From Sva-07 sp964592115 (GTDB lineage: Bacteria; Actinomycetota; Acidimicrobiia; Acidimicrobiales; Ilumatobacteraceae), in contig CAZQCP010000056.1 of assembly GCA_964592115.1 (NCBI GenBank), positions 1 through 17,253 of the forward strand: a stretch of DNA of 17,253 bases. The letters run 5' to 3'. A program made the translations under genes and the position numbers. Positions 6,595-17,109 of the stretch are shown piece after piece. The first letter of the stretch is position 1. Each line of letters starts with the position of its first letter. The notes below the pieces were generated by a model that worked only from the letters and a program-made list of their open reading frames with translations, did not search any database and was not told where the DNA came from.

Positions 6595-6717
6595 GTGCTC
6601 ATCGCCATCGTGCTCATTGCCGCCATTGCGGCAGCAGGCGCAGCGGTAGCAGCACGCGGCCCCGCTCCCGTACTCATTCCGGTACGGGTCAGGCGGGGGA
6701 GCCGAGCGCAGCGATAG
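6595..6717 (+). CDS. Possible 40-residue membrane miniprotein or leader ORF
   Basis: A short frame from GTG 6595 to TAG 6715-6717 encodes VLIAIVLIAAIAAAGAAVAA, a perfect single membrane-spanning segment, followed by a Pro-containing and basic tail (RVRRGSRAQR). The start sits 7 nt after a TANNNT box, the same arrangement seen at other genes here. It lies in the otherwise gene-free 307-bp stretch between the DUF3039 gene and the malic enzyme gene. Ala-rich frames arise easily in such GC-rich DNA, so this could be chance. A strong hairpin overlaps its 3' half. Confidence 0.35.
   Translation: MLIAIVLIAAIAAAGAAVAARGPAPVLIPVRVRRGSRAQR
6660..6698 (+). promoter_or_regulatory. Strong hairpin in the leader of the malic enzyme gene
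   Basis: CCCGTAC (6667-6673) pairs with GTACGGG (6682-6688), and the outer CCCCGC (6660-6665) pairs with GCGGGG (6693-6698). The result is a 13-bp stem with a small internal bulge and an 8-nt loop, about 120 nt upstream of the ATG. No T-tract follows. It could be an attenuator or other leader element; no known riboswitch motif is recognisable. Confidence 0.45.
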
Positions 6718-6821
6718 CTGCGACCTCGACGAACTCGCCCGACCAGCCGGAACCGGCGGCGGGCTCCGCTGCCGGACTTCGGTACCAACCACCTCGCACT
6801 GCGACGACCCGAAGGACCGAC

Positions 6822-8108
<1,287 letters not shown>

Positions 8109-8122
8109 TCGTCCGTGTCCCA

Positions 8123-8186
8123 GCTTCTGGGGCAGGACGCTTCTGGGTCAGGATCGTTCCGGAAAGCGGAACGAATCTGCCCCAGA
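8123..8186. repeat. Long imperfect hairpin plus near-direct repeat between convergent genes
   Basis: 8142-8161 pairs with 8167-8186 over 20 bp with three mismatches and a 5-nt GAAAG loop; the inner 8 bp (TCGTTCCG with CGGAACGA) are perfect. A near copy of the outer arm lies at 8123-8137 (14 of 15 matching 8139-8153) and pairs perfectly over 10 bp with 8177-8186, giving two alternative stems. It is likely a bidirectional terminator or a dispersed palindromic element. Confidence 0.7.
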
Positions 8187-8229
8187 TGCGGACGCCAGAG
8201 GGTGTGGGTCGCCGGAGCGCTGGCTTCGG

Positions 8230-8865
8230 TCAGCGCAGCGAGGCCAGCTCGGCGGCCATGTTGGCGCGGGCGTGCGCTTCCCAGCGCTCCCGGCCGGTGG
8301 GAGTGGTGAAGACCTCATCGCGTGCCAAGAAGCCGTCGAGCACCGCGGCACGTCCGGCGCGCCAGGCGTCGTCGTCGACGTGGGCGTACTCCTGGCGCAC
8401 ACCCGCGACGTACGCCGAGTACGCCGCAGGATCGGCGCCGAGCACCGCGAGGTCGGCGTCGAGCAGCACGGCGGTATCGACGTCAGCCGGAGCAGTATCC
8501 GGGGCCGCGCCGACGTGTGCGGTTGCCTCGATCATCGCTGCCACTCGCGCCACTCGGTCTGTGGCCCAGCCGAGCTCGCCCAAGTCGCGCCGTGCCAGCT
8601 CGGCACTGACGTGTTCGTTGTCCGCGCGGGCAGGGTCGTAGATGGCGTCGTGATAGAACGCGGCGGCCACGACGTCGGCGTGGTGATCGACCGGTTCGAT
8701 CGCGGCGAGCGAATCGACATGGCGCAGCACCCACCGGACGTGCTTGGCGGTGTGGTAATGCCGGTGCGGCTCCCGGTAGCGCGCCAGCAGCCGCTCGAGC
8801 GTCGAGGTGCGGCGATCGATCCACTGCTGCCAGGCGACCACCAGCTCCGGCTCGGGCGCGCTCAC
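8230..8865 (-). CDS. HD-domain predicted metal-dependent phosphohydrolase
   Basis: This 211-residue protein is read from the GTG at 8865. An upstream frame extension to 8937 exists, but it overlaps the divergent promoter and has no family-like sequence. The motifs are RHYHTAKHVRWVL (His38, His42), AFYHDAIYDPARADNEHVSA (His72, Asp73, then a conserved N-E pair) and LLDADLAVLG (Asp136). This pattern is that of the COG4339 family of small HD proteins, soluble hydrolases with a bound metal whose natural substrate is not established. A -10-like AACACT lies 6 nt before the start on the minus strand. The gene is divergent from the DUF4031 gene across 82 bp. Confidence 0.87.
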   Translation of the reverse strand: MSAPEPELVVAWQQWIDRRTSTLERLLARYREPHRHYHTAKHVRWVLRHVDSLAAIEPVDHHADVVAAAFYHDAIYDPARADNEHVSAELARRDLGELGWATDRVARVAAMIEATAHVGAAPDTAPADVDTAVLLDADLAVLGADPAAYSAYVAGVRQEYAHVDDDAWRAGRAAVLDGFLARDEVFTTPTGRERWEAHARANMAAELASLR

Positions 8866-8934
8866 CGAACCAGTGTTGCACCGCACGGCGAGCTCACGGT
8901 CACGCCGTTCGGCAGGGCGGACCGCGACACGTGG

Positions 8935-8940
8935 CATGGT
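8935..8940 (+). promoter_or_regulatory. -10-like box for the DUF4031 gene
   Basis: CATGGT, one mismatch from TANNNT, lies 7 nt before the GTG at 8948. This matches the leaderless arrangement of other genes in the window and supports that start over the ATG at 8936. Confidence 0.4.
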
Positions 8941-8947
8941 GGAGCGC

Positions 8948-9235
8948 GTGACGATCCTGATCGACGAGGCGCGCTGGTGGTGGCGGGGCCGGAAGTGGTG
9001 TCACCTCGTGAGTGACACGTCGTACGACGAACTGCACGACTTCGCCGACCGGGTCGACATCCCGCGTCGAGCGTTCCAGGGTGATCACTACGACATCCCA
9101 GCGGAGTACCGCGACCGGATGATCGCCGCGGGAGCGGAGGTGGTCGAGAGTCGTGAGCTGCTGCGCCGCCTGCGCGGGGCCGGCCTGCGACTGTCGCCTG
9201 CCGAGCGCCGCGCCCGCGGCGGAACGGCTCATTGA
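8948..9235 (+). CDS. DUF4031 domain protein
   Basis: This 95-residue protein starts at the GTG at 8948, giving VTILIDEARWWWRGRKWCHL; an ATG at 8936 is possible, but family members begin at this strand. The family pattern is clear: LID..RW..RGR.W.HLVSDTS (residues 4-25), ELHDFADRVDIPRRAF, then GDHYDIP and a basic helix SRELLRRLRGAGLR. DUF4031 proteins are small, cytoplasmic and common in Actinobacteria and Proteobacteria. No biochemical role is known to me. The 3' end overlaps the convergent RadC-like gene by 7 bp. Confidence 0.87.
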   Translation: MTILIDEARWWWRGRKWCHLVSDTSYDELHDFADRVDIPRRAFQGDHYDIPAEYRDRMIAAGAEVVESRELLRRLRGAGLRLSPAERRARGGTAH

Positions 9236-9690
9236 CGCCACCGCGACTCGGACCAGCGCGGCGGTTCGCCGAACAGGTCGCGTGGACACTCGACGCCGTG
9301 CTCGGACACGACGTACCACTCGACGAGCTCGATGCCTGCGTCGTCGAGGATGTCGGACGTCTCGATCCAACGGTCGACATCGCCGGCTTCGACCGGGTAC
9401 GACGGGCGCGACGACACGAGCACCACGGCAGCGCACTCGGGCGGACCCATGCGGGACACCGCGTCGGCGACGACCAACACCGCATCCGGCGTGGTCGTGC
9501 CGGCGACCTGCAGCACCGACAGGCCGCGTCGCTGATCGTCCAGCATGACGACGAGCACCTCGTCGACGAGTGGGGCTGGGCAGAGCAGCTCGACGAACGA
9601 GCGCGCCGTCGAGTCGGATGTGATCGGGTCGACACCCGCACGGGGGATGCGGCCGGGGCCGGGACTGAAGTCGGGGCTGGAAACGGACAT
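9229..9690 (-). CDS. RadC/JAB-like protein lacking the JAMM residues, function unknown
   Basis: This 153-residue protein starts at the ATG at 9690, with AGGAG about 6 nt upstream. After an N-terminal Pro/Ser-rich tail, residues 32-129 follow the strand order of RadC proteins: a 'VVMLDDQRRGLSVLQVAGTT' strand pair, a helix, 'AAVVLVSSRPSYPVEAGDVD' and 'SDILDDAGIELVEWYVVSE'. In RadC the middle motif is H-x-H-P-S-G with a downstream Asp. Here the histidines are replaced by Ser (VSSRPS), so no metal site is expected. The resemblance is by eye and may be only structural. The C-terminus ends in CPRDLFGEPPRW, which I take as family-specific. Its leader of about 70 nt contains three tandem TTGCAN hexamers (plus-strand 9738-9755). 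Confidence 0.6.
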   Translation of the reverse strand: MSVSSPDFSPGPGRIPRAGVDPITSDSTARSFVELLCPAPLVDEVLVVMLDDQRRGLSVLQVAGTTTPDAVLVVADAVSRMGPPECAAVVLVSSRPSYPVEAGDVDRWIETSDILDDAGIELVEWYVVSEHGVECPRDLFGEPPRWSESRWRQ

Positions 9691-9792
9691 GCGAACTCCT
9701 CTCGCGGGCGCCGCCGGGCGCACGCGGTTGCACTTGCACTTGCAGGAGGAGTCGGTAGGAACAAAGTTACGCAGGGGGTGTGACGCAGTTGT

Positions 9793-9831
9793 CTGACGCG
9801 TGCGGGCCCCGCCCGCGACGCCGAGCGTCAG
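9793..9831 (-). terminator. Nested palindrome downstream of the 721-residue protein gene
   Basis: CTGACGC (9793-9799) pairs with GCGTCAG (9825-9831), enclosing GCGGGC (9802-9807) paired with GCCCGC (9811-9816). It lies 17 bp beyond the stop of the minus-strand gene at 9848 and before the next minus-strand gene, so it probably separates their transcripts. Confidence 0.5.
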
Positions 9832-9847
9832 GCCGCTCGGGTCTGCA

Positions 9848-12013
9848 TCAGAATGCGCCCGTGAGGTCGATGCCGCCCTGCTTACCCTGACGTGCGTGCA
9901 CCTCATACCCGACCGGGCGCTGGCCGATGTCGTGGACGACGATGTTGTTGGCCTGCGCAAACGCCTTGGCCCTCGCCGGCGCGCCAACGGTCGCCGCGTG
10001 GGCGGCGGGCTGTAGGTACATCGCGGCGACGTCGGTGGCGAGATCCATCGTGCCGTAGATGTGGACCTCGGCATCCATGTTCGTCAGCACCACCTTGCCG
10101 ACGTTGCGGTAGTCGGCGATCATCGCATCGACGTAGTCCCACATCGACAGCCGAATCATGTCGGCGAGCAGGAAGCACATGTCGGTCCGCTCGATGCGGC
10201 GACCCTGCACACTCACCATGCCGCGGGCGATGAACGTCGATCGCGGGCGTACCTCGTCACGCAACAAGAAGTGGACGTCGCCGTAGTAGTTCTTGCCGTA
10301 GTCGATGCCGATGTACTTCTGGACGTTCCGATCCCACTCGGCCATGTTGGCGTTGCCGCCCTTGGTGTGGTGGAAGTTCGGGTTCATCGCTCCGAAGGCC
10401 GGCAGCTCGTCGGCGCTGAGCCCGTGGTAGCCCGTCTCGCGCTCGTCCTTGTCGCGCCGCCAGCGCATGTAGTTCGCTCCCCGCGACGTCGTGAACGTCG
10501 GATCCGGCGAACCCATCGCCATCGCCTTGGCGTCGTGGCCGGGCTTCCCGATCGTGGCGCCGATGTCCACCTGCTGCTGCATGCGTGCCGGCTCCGACTT
10601 GTACACCGACCCGTACTTGGGCTCCGCGGCGCCATCGGCTCGGTCGGCAAAAAGACTGTTCAAGTCGTTCGTCAGTGTCAACGGTACGGTCAGCAGCGCC
10701 GACACGACGGCATCGACAGCGAGCGCGGCCTTCGTGGCGTCGATCTGATATCGGGTCTTCAGCTTGTCGATGCAATACGCGCGCGGTGACTTCTGCATTC
10801 CCTCGTAGTCCGCGGCTGCCGCGGTCTCCTCGCCTCGAAGGCGGTGGAAGTGCTCGCTCTGTTTGGCTGTGAGGTCTGCCCCGCTCTTCAGCTGTTCCGC
10901 CGCAAGATCGCTCGCCCCGAGGCTGACCCGGGCGAGGGTCGGATCCGATACCGCCGTCTCCAACGCCCCGAGCTTCGCCGCGGCCGCCGCCTTCATGCTG
11001 AGGGCATCCCCCGACCATGCCGGCAGCTTGTCCCGGGCGCCCTTCTTCGTGCGCACGTAGTCCTCGACCACGTCGTTCCACGTGCTCAACGACAGCTCAC
11101 CGATGAGGTCTCGTAACTCGAAGCTCGCGTTGCCGGTGACCGCCGCGCCGGTCGCATTGACGGTGGTGATCGTGTCCTTCTTGCGCTCACCCGCTGTGAC
11201 CTGGTTCTCCGTCAGCGACCCCATCTGCATCGTGAAGCGGTCCTTCAAGATGTTGAACATCTCGTGGGCGAAGAGCTTGCCCCGATCGGCCATCTCGCGG
11301 ATGCGCCAGGCGGCATCCTCCTTCTGGACCTTCCCGGTCATGAACAGCATCAGCGGATCGTCGCTGGTGATCGCCGTGGCGATCTCGATCGCTCGGTCGG
11401 TCCGGGTCACCCGACCGCCGTTGTCCGTCGGCTTACCGAGCGCTGCTTTCAGCTCGGCGGCGTAGGCGACCGATACCTCCGAGGCGATGCGCCCTTTCAG
11501 CGTGGGGTCGCCGATCGACATCGCCAGCGCGCCCGCCGTCGCGTCGACGACGGTGGCGATGCGGATCGCCTCGTTGATCACTTCGCCAGCCTTCGAACGC
11601 CGCCGCAGGTGCGCATCGAACAGCTTCAGCTCCGTCGCCACCCGTTGCTCGAGCGTCGGACCTTGCGCCGTCTGCTTGGCCAGCTCCGTCTGGATGATCG
11701 GGATCGTCTTCAGCCCGGTCAGCGCCGACTTCGAGTCGACCTTGCGATCACCGCCCTTGCGCCGGATCACGAGCTCGGACGGCGGCGGTCGCCGGAGCTC
11801 GGGTGTGATCGTCGGGATGGCCGTCGAGCGCTGGACCCGCGTGTCGTTACGGCCTGGGAGCGCGGGCGCAGACACCGTCGCCCGGGCCACGATCAGTCCG
11901 GCATCGCCGATGCCGCCGGGTGCCGTCGCGCGAGCGGCGGAGATCGGCTCGGGCCGCGGAGTCACCGGCTCCGATGCCGGCGTCTCACGCTCGGCCCGAG
12001 TCTCGTGCCCCAC
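9848..12013 (-). CDS. 721-residue protein with C-terminal DUF3626-like domain; putative effector or toxin
   Basis: The GTG at 12013 is preceded at 7 nt by TACGCT, a leaderless promoter pattern. Residues 1-90 are Pro/Ala/Thr-rich and probably disordered, with VQRS and VIRRKGG motifs. Residues 95-460 are mainly helical with no family I recognise. The C-terminal part, about 525-705, has the sequence GYHGLSADELPAFGAMNP, then YYGDVHFLLRDEVRPRSTF, then AEVHIYGTMDLATDVAAM. This order resembles DUF3626 domains (AYGALN, then YG..H..L...V..R.TFT, then EAQ.HG...L..DV) and some polymorphic-toxin C-termini. No signal peptide or transmembrane segment is visible. No HExxH of the DUF4157 type is present. The long disordered start, helical body and compact C-terminal domain suggest a delivered effector or a conflict protein, but no secretion genes or immunity gene are seen nearby. 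Function unknown. Confidence 0.6.
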   Translation of the reverse strand: MGHETRAERETPASEPVTPRPEPISAARATAPGGIGDAGLIVARATVSAPALPGRNDTRVQRSTAIPTITPELRRPPPSELVIRRKGGDRKVDSKSALTGLKTIPIIQTELAKQTAQGPTLEQRVATELKLFDAHLRRRSKAGEVINEAIRIATVVDATAGALAMSIGDPTLKGRIASEVSVAYAAELKAALGKPTDNGGRVTRTDRAIEIATAITSDDPLMLFMTGKVQKEDAAWRIREMADRGKLFAHEMFNILKDRFTMQMGSLTENQVTAGERKKDTITTVNATGAAVTGNASFELRDLIGELSLSTWNDVVEDYVRTKKGARDKLPAWSGDALSMKAAAAAKLGALETAVSDPTLARVSLGASDLAAEQLKSGADLTAKQSEHFHRLRGEETAAAADYEGMQKSPRAYCIDKLKTRYQIDATKAALAVDAVVSALLTVPLTLTNDLNSLFADRADGAAEPKYGSVYKSEPARMQQQVDIGATIGKPGHDAKAMAMGSPDPTFTTSRGANYMRWRRDKDERETGYHGLSADELPAFGAMNPNFHHTKGGNANMAEWDRNVQKYIGIDYGKNYYGDVHFLLRDEVRPRSTFIARGMVSVQGRRIERTDMCFLLADMIRLSMWDYVDAMIADYRNVGKVVLTNMDAEVHIYGTMDLATDVAAMYLQPAAHAATVGAPARAKAFAQANNIVVHDIGQRPVGYEVHARQGKQGGIDLTGAF

Positions 12014-12020
12014 CGCCGCG

Positions 12021-12026
12021 AGCGTA
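12021..12026 (-). promoter_or_regulatory. -10 box of the 721-residue protein gene
   Basis: On the minus strand TACGCT is followed by 7 nt and then GTG (12013). A TTGTCG at 12042-12047 (minus strand) could be part of a -35, though the 15-nt spacer is short. Confidence 0.5.
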
Positions 12027-12076
12027 CTCTCCGCACCTTGTCGACAACCGATGAGAACACTGTGCCGATCAGCTCG

Positions 12077-12082
12077 TAATCT
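12077..12082 (+). promoter_or_regulatory. -10 box of the ArsC-ABC exporter operon
   Basis: TAATCT lies 8 nt before the ATG at 12091, or 5 nt before the in-frame GTG at 12088. This divergent promoter and that of the 721-residue protein gene share about 77 bp. Confidence 0.5.
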
Positions 12083-12090
12083 CGGAGGTG

Positions 12091-12452
12091 ATGCCTGACG
12101 CGACGATCTACCACAACCCCAACTGCAGCTCTTCGGTACACGCAGTCGGGGTTGCGGCGGACATCGACCTCGACGTCGAGATCATCCAGTACCTCAAGCA
12201 CCCGCTCGACGAAGCCGCACTGCGCAAGATCGTGGAGATCTTCGACGGCGACATCGCCGACCTCGTGCGCCGCGACAACACGTGGAAGGCACTCGGCCTG
12301 ACCGACGCCGACGTGGCCAGCGCCGACCAGGTCGTGGCCGTGCTCGCTGCCAACCCGAAGCTCCTCCAACGCCCCCTGATCGTCACCGCCGATCGAGCAT
12401 TCATCGGACGCCCGAAGGACGAGGTGAGAGCGATGCTCGGCGCGCTCAGCGC

Positions 12453-12456
<4 letters not shown>
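12091..12456 (+). CDS. arsC: ArsC-family (glutaredoxin-dependent type) arsenate reductase
   Basis: This 121-residue protein starts at the ATG at 12091; an in-frame GTG immediately before it would add one residue. The family signature IYHNPNCSSS places the catalytic cysteine at position 12. Arg60, Arg94 (LLQRPLIV) and Arg107 (AFIGRPKDEV) fall at the same numbers as the oxyanion-binding arginines of plasmid R773 ArsC, so arsenate reduction is plausible; Spx-type relatives lack this full set. No ars efflux pump or ArsR gene lies in the window. The stop is overlapped by the start of the first ABC gene (GTGA, 12453-12456), which suggests co-translation. The role may therefore be tied to the exporter rather than to a standard ars operon. 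Confidence 0.87.
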
Positions 12457-14287
<1,831 letters not shown>

Positions 14288-14288
<1 letters not shown>

Positions 14289-16072
14289 TGGGTTGGATGA
14301 TGGGTGCCGTCGCCGAGGAGGACATGCTCGACGCCGACGAGGCGAAGCAGGTCTTGCGCAGAGCCGCGCGGATGGCGTCACCGTTCAAGCGGACGATCGC
14401 CGGCGCGCTCGCGTTCACCGCGCTGTCCACGCTCGGCGTCGTGCTCGGCCCGGTGATCCTGCGATGGGGCATCGATCACGGCATCACCCCAGGTGACAAG
14501 GGAGTCCTGCGCAATGCGGTGATCGTGTTCATCGCCATCACCGCCGTCGCCTACGTCGCCGCGCGCCAACAGTTCATCCTCATCAACCGCGCCGGCGAGG
14601 GCTTCTTGCGGCTCCTCCGGGTCCGCGTGTTCGACCACCTGCAAAAGCAGTCGCTGGCGTTCTTCGACCGCAACAAGTCCGGCGTGCTCGTGGCTCGCAT
14701 GACCGCCGACATCGAGTCGATGGCCGAGCTCGTGCAGTGGGGGCTCTTGCAGTTCGTGTCGGCGATCCTGCTCGTCGGCTTCGCCCTCGTGCTGGTGTTC
14801 GCGATGTCGTGGCAGCTGGCACTCGTCGGCATGCTCGTGATGCCGGTGATCATCGTGGCCTCGCGCAAGTTCCAGCGCGACTCGAACGCCGCCTACCTCG
14901 ACGTGCGCGAGCAGATCGGCCAGACGCTGTCGGGTCTGCAAGAGGGCATCGCCGGCGTCCGCGTGATCCAGGCGTACGCCCGTGAGCCAGAGCAGCGACG
15001 CCGCTTCAAGAAGTCCAACCGGACCCTCTACGACGCCCACGTCCACAGCGTGCGCGTGTCGACCTGGTACTTCGGGCTGGTCGAGGCGGCCGGTGTGGTC
15101 GCGACCGCGCTGATCGTCGGCGTCGGCGGCTGGCTGTACACGCGCGACATGGTGTCGGTCGGCACGATCATCGCCACAGTGCTCCTGTTCGCCCAACTCT
15201 TCGAGCCGGTGCAGCAGCTCTCGCAGCTCTACAACACCGTGCAGTCATCGGCCGCGTCGCTGCACAAGCTGTTCGGGATCCTCGACACCGAACCCGACGT
15301 GCTCGACGGCGACCTCGACCTGCCGGCCTCCGGTGCTCTCGTCGTCGACGGCATCGGGTTCCGCTACCCCGAGACCGTGACCCCGGTGCTGTCCGACGTG
15401 TCGATCACCGTCGCCGACGGCGAGCGGTTGGCACTGGTCGGCCCGACCGGCGCCGGCAAGTCGACGCTCGCCAAGCTGATGGCACGGCTCTACGACCCGA
15501 CATCGGGCACGATCACCTTCGGTGGAGTCGATCTGCGCGACGCGACGCTGGCATCGCTGCGCAATCGGGTCGTCGTGGTGCCGCAGGAAGGGTTCTTGTT
15601 CGGTGGGACGATCGCCGACAACGTGCGCATCGCTCGATGGGAGGCGACCGACGACGAGGTGCGGGCCGCATTCGATGCGATCGGTGCGCTGGAACGTTTC
15701 GACGAGTTCCCCGAAGGGATCCACACCGAGGTGCGCGAGCGCGGCTCACGACTGTCGGCAGGCGAGCGCCAACTCGTGTCGTTGGCCCGCGCCGCGCTCG
15801 TCGACCCGGCCGTGCTCGTGCTCGACGAGGCCACGAGCAATCTCGACCCGGGTACCGAGTACATCGTCGAGCGCGCCCTGGACAAGCTGATGACCGGTCG
15901 CACCACGATCGTCGTCGCCCACCGCCTGTCGACGATCCAGCGAGCCGATCGCATCGCCGTGATCGATCGCGGTCGGCTCGTCGAATTGGGCGACCACGCC
16001 GAGTTGGTCGCCCTCGGCGGTCGGTACTCCGCCCTCGCCGACGCGTGGGCGCGGAGCCAGCCGACCGTCTGA
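14288..16072 (+). CDS. ABC exporter half-transporter, catalytic partner (TMD-NBD)
   Basis: This 594-residue protein starts at the ATG at 14288, overlapping the previous stop by one base (TGATG). After a six-helix exporter domain (about 45-315), the ATPase domain has Walker A GPTGAGKS (385-392), Q-loop Gln433 (VVPQEGFLF), Walker B with Glu514 (LVLDEATSNLD) and His545. Its signature is LSAGE (489-493) instead of LSGGQ. The two halves are complementary. This protein supplies the intact Walker B that pairs with the canonical LSGGQ of the first half, while its altered signature faces the Asp-containing site of the first half. That supports an obligate heterodimer. It is the last gene of the ArsC-ABC-ABC operon. 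Confidence 0.93.
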
Positions 16073-16104
16073 ATGCACCCGGATTGCACCCGGATTGCAC
16101 CCGG
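16072..16104. repeat. Three tandem 11-bp repeats
   Basis: AATGCACCCGG, ATTGCACCCGG and ATTGCACCCGG follow each other at 16072-16082, 16083-16093 and 16094-16104, starting at the last base of the ABC stop codon. The third unit forms the beginning of the large inverted repeat. Confidence 0.85.
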
Positions 16105-16194
16105 GGTCAGACACCAAATGCAACGGCGAACGAGCTGGGTGCCGTGCTCGGGCGTGGTGCTGGTTGCATTTGGTGTCTGACCCCGGGTGCAATC
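16093..16194. repeat. Perfect 32-bp inverted repeat between convergent genes (REP-like element)
   Basis: 16093-16124 is exactly complementary to 16163-16194, with a 38-nt centre. The arms contain GGGGTCAGACACCAAATGCA and its complement. The element fills the gap between the convergent ABC exporter and YceI genes. It may terminate both transcripts, but its length and perfection suggest a dispersed repeat or REP-type element. No transposase gene is inside. Confidence 0.85.
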
Positions 16195-16203
16195 GCGGCG
16201 CGG

Positions 16204-17022
16204 TCAGCGCTCGAAGACCAACACGAACTCGACGAGGCCGTGGTCCTCGGTCGTGACACCGGGTACGGACGGATTGGCGATGCCGTAATCGGCGAACACG
16301 ACCGGGATCGAACCGAGCACGCCGATGCGCCCACCGGTCGTCTGCGCGGTGACGTCGAAGGTGACCTCGTTCGTCACGCCACGCAACGTCAGCTCTCCTG
16401 TCGCCGCCGCCGTCGTGGTCTCGTCGCCCGTCGGGATCGCATCGAGCACGATCGGCTCGGTGAGCACGAACGTCGCCGTCGGGAACTCGTCGGTGCTCAT
16501 CACGCGGCCGCGGAACTGGCCGTCGCGGCGCCCCTCGTCGCTCGTGATCGAAGCGACGTCCACTTCGACATCGACGGCGGTCACGCTGGTCCCGTCGACG
16601 GTCAACGTGCCCTCGATCTGGTTGCTCCGACCGACCGCTGTCGTGTTCACACCTGCCAGCACCTCTTCGACCCGATAGCCGAACTCGGAGGCATCCGTCG
16701 CCACCCAATCGCCGTCGAAGTCTTCGACGCCGGCCTCGTCACCGGTCGTCGGTGACGCCGGATCGGAGGCCGGTGGGGTGGTGACGTCGATGTCGCCAGC
16801 TGGGTCTGTGGCTGCCGGGTCCTCGGTGGGATCGACGGCCAGCGCTGCTCCGAGGTCTGCCTCGTCGAGCGCGTCGGGCGAGTCCTTGAGGACCTCGGTG
16901 TAGAAGAAGATCGCCCCGTAGAACAGCGCCACGACGGCGACGACGCCGATGACGACCCACGTCAGGATGCGGGCGCGAGACTTCGGCGCGGCGGGTGTGT
17001 CGTCGGGGATCTCGTCGTTCAC
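16204..17022 (-). CDS. Membrane-anchored YceI-family protein
   Basis: This 272-residue protein starts at the GTG at 17022; a GTG at 17040 would add six residues. A short cytoplasmic tail precedes one transmembrane helix at about 19-41 (ILTWVVIGVVAVVALFYGAI). A Asp/Pro/Thr-rich spacer (45-102) leads to a YceI domain (about 105-272): WVATDASEFGYRVEEVL, VDVASITSDEGRRDGQFRG, DEFPTATFVLTEPI, GELTLRGVTNEVTFDV and a final strand. YceI domains are lipocalin-like barrels that bind isoprenoid or other lipids. Here the domain would be tethered outside the membrane. The substrate is unknown, and the neighbouring lipid/drug-type exporter is suggestive but separated by convergent transcription. Confidence 0.9.
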   Translation of the reverse strand: MNDEIPDDTPAAPKSRARILTWVVIGVVAVVALFYGAIFFYTEVLKDSPDALDEADLGAALAVDPTEDPAATDPAGDIDVTTPPASDPASPTTGDEAGVEDFDGDWVATDASEFGYRVEEVLAGVNTTAVGRSNQIEGTLTVDGTSVTAVDVEVDVASITSDEGRRDGQFRGRVMSTDEFPTATFVLTEPIVLDAIPTGDETTTAAATGELTLRGVTNEVTFDVTAQTTGGRIGVLGSIPVVFADYGIANPSVPGVTTEDHGLVEFVLVFER

Positions 17023-17076
17023 GGCGTCATCGTTGCACACGCAACCGATCCGGTTCTGTCGCGTCTGGAGGCGACC

Positions 17077-17109
17077 AACGAACGTTGGGACCCGTCCCCA
17101 TCGTTCGTT
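17077..17109 (-). terminator. Hairpin at the stop codon of the amino-acid ABC ATPase gene
   Basis: AACGAACG (17077-17084) pairs with CGTTCGTT (17102-17109), and GGGAC (17087-17091) pairs with GTCCC (17094-17098), with a one-base asymmetry between the stems. One arm overlaps the TAA codon. The core CGTTGGGACCCGTCCCCA resembles the element at 6181-6199. Confidence 0.65.

Noticed and set aside
8936..8947. ATG at 8936 as start of the DUF4031 gene
   Set aside because: The GTG at 8948 fits the family N-terminus and sits 7 nt after a -10-like box that itself contains this ATG.
10900..11300. Metalloprotease (DUF4157-type HExxH) in the 721-residue protein
   Set aside because: The only similar string is AHEMFN, which lacks the second histidine.
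16072..16194. CRISPR array or insertion-sequence ends
   Set aside because: The tandem units are only 11 bp without spacers, and the inverted repeat encloses 38 nt with no transposase, so neither fits.
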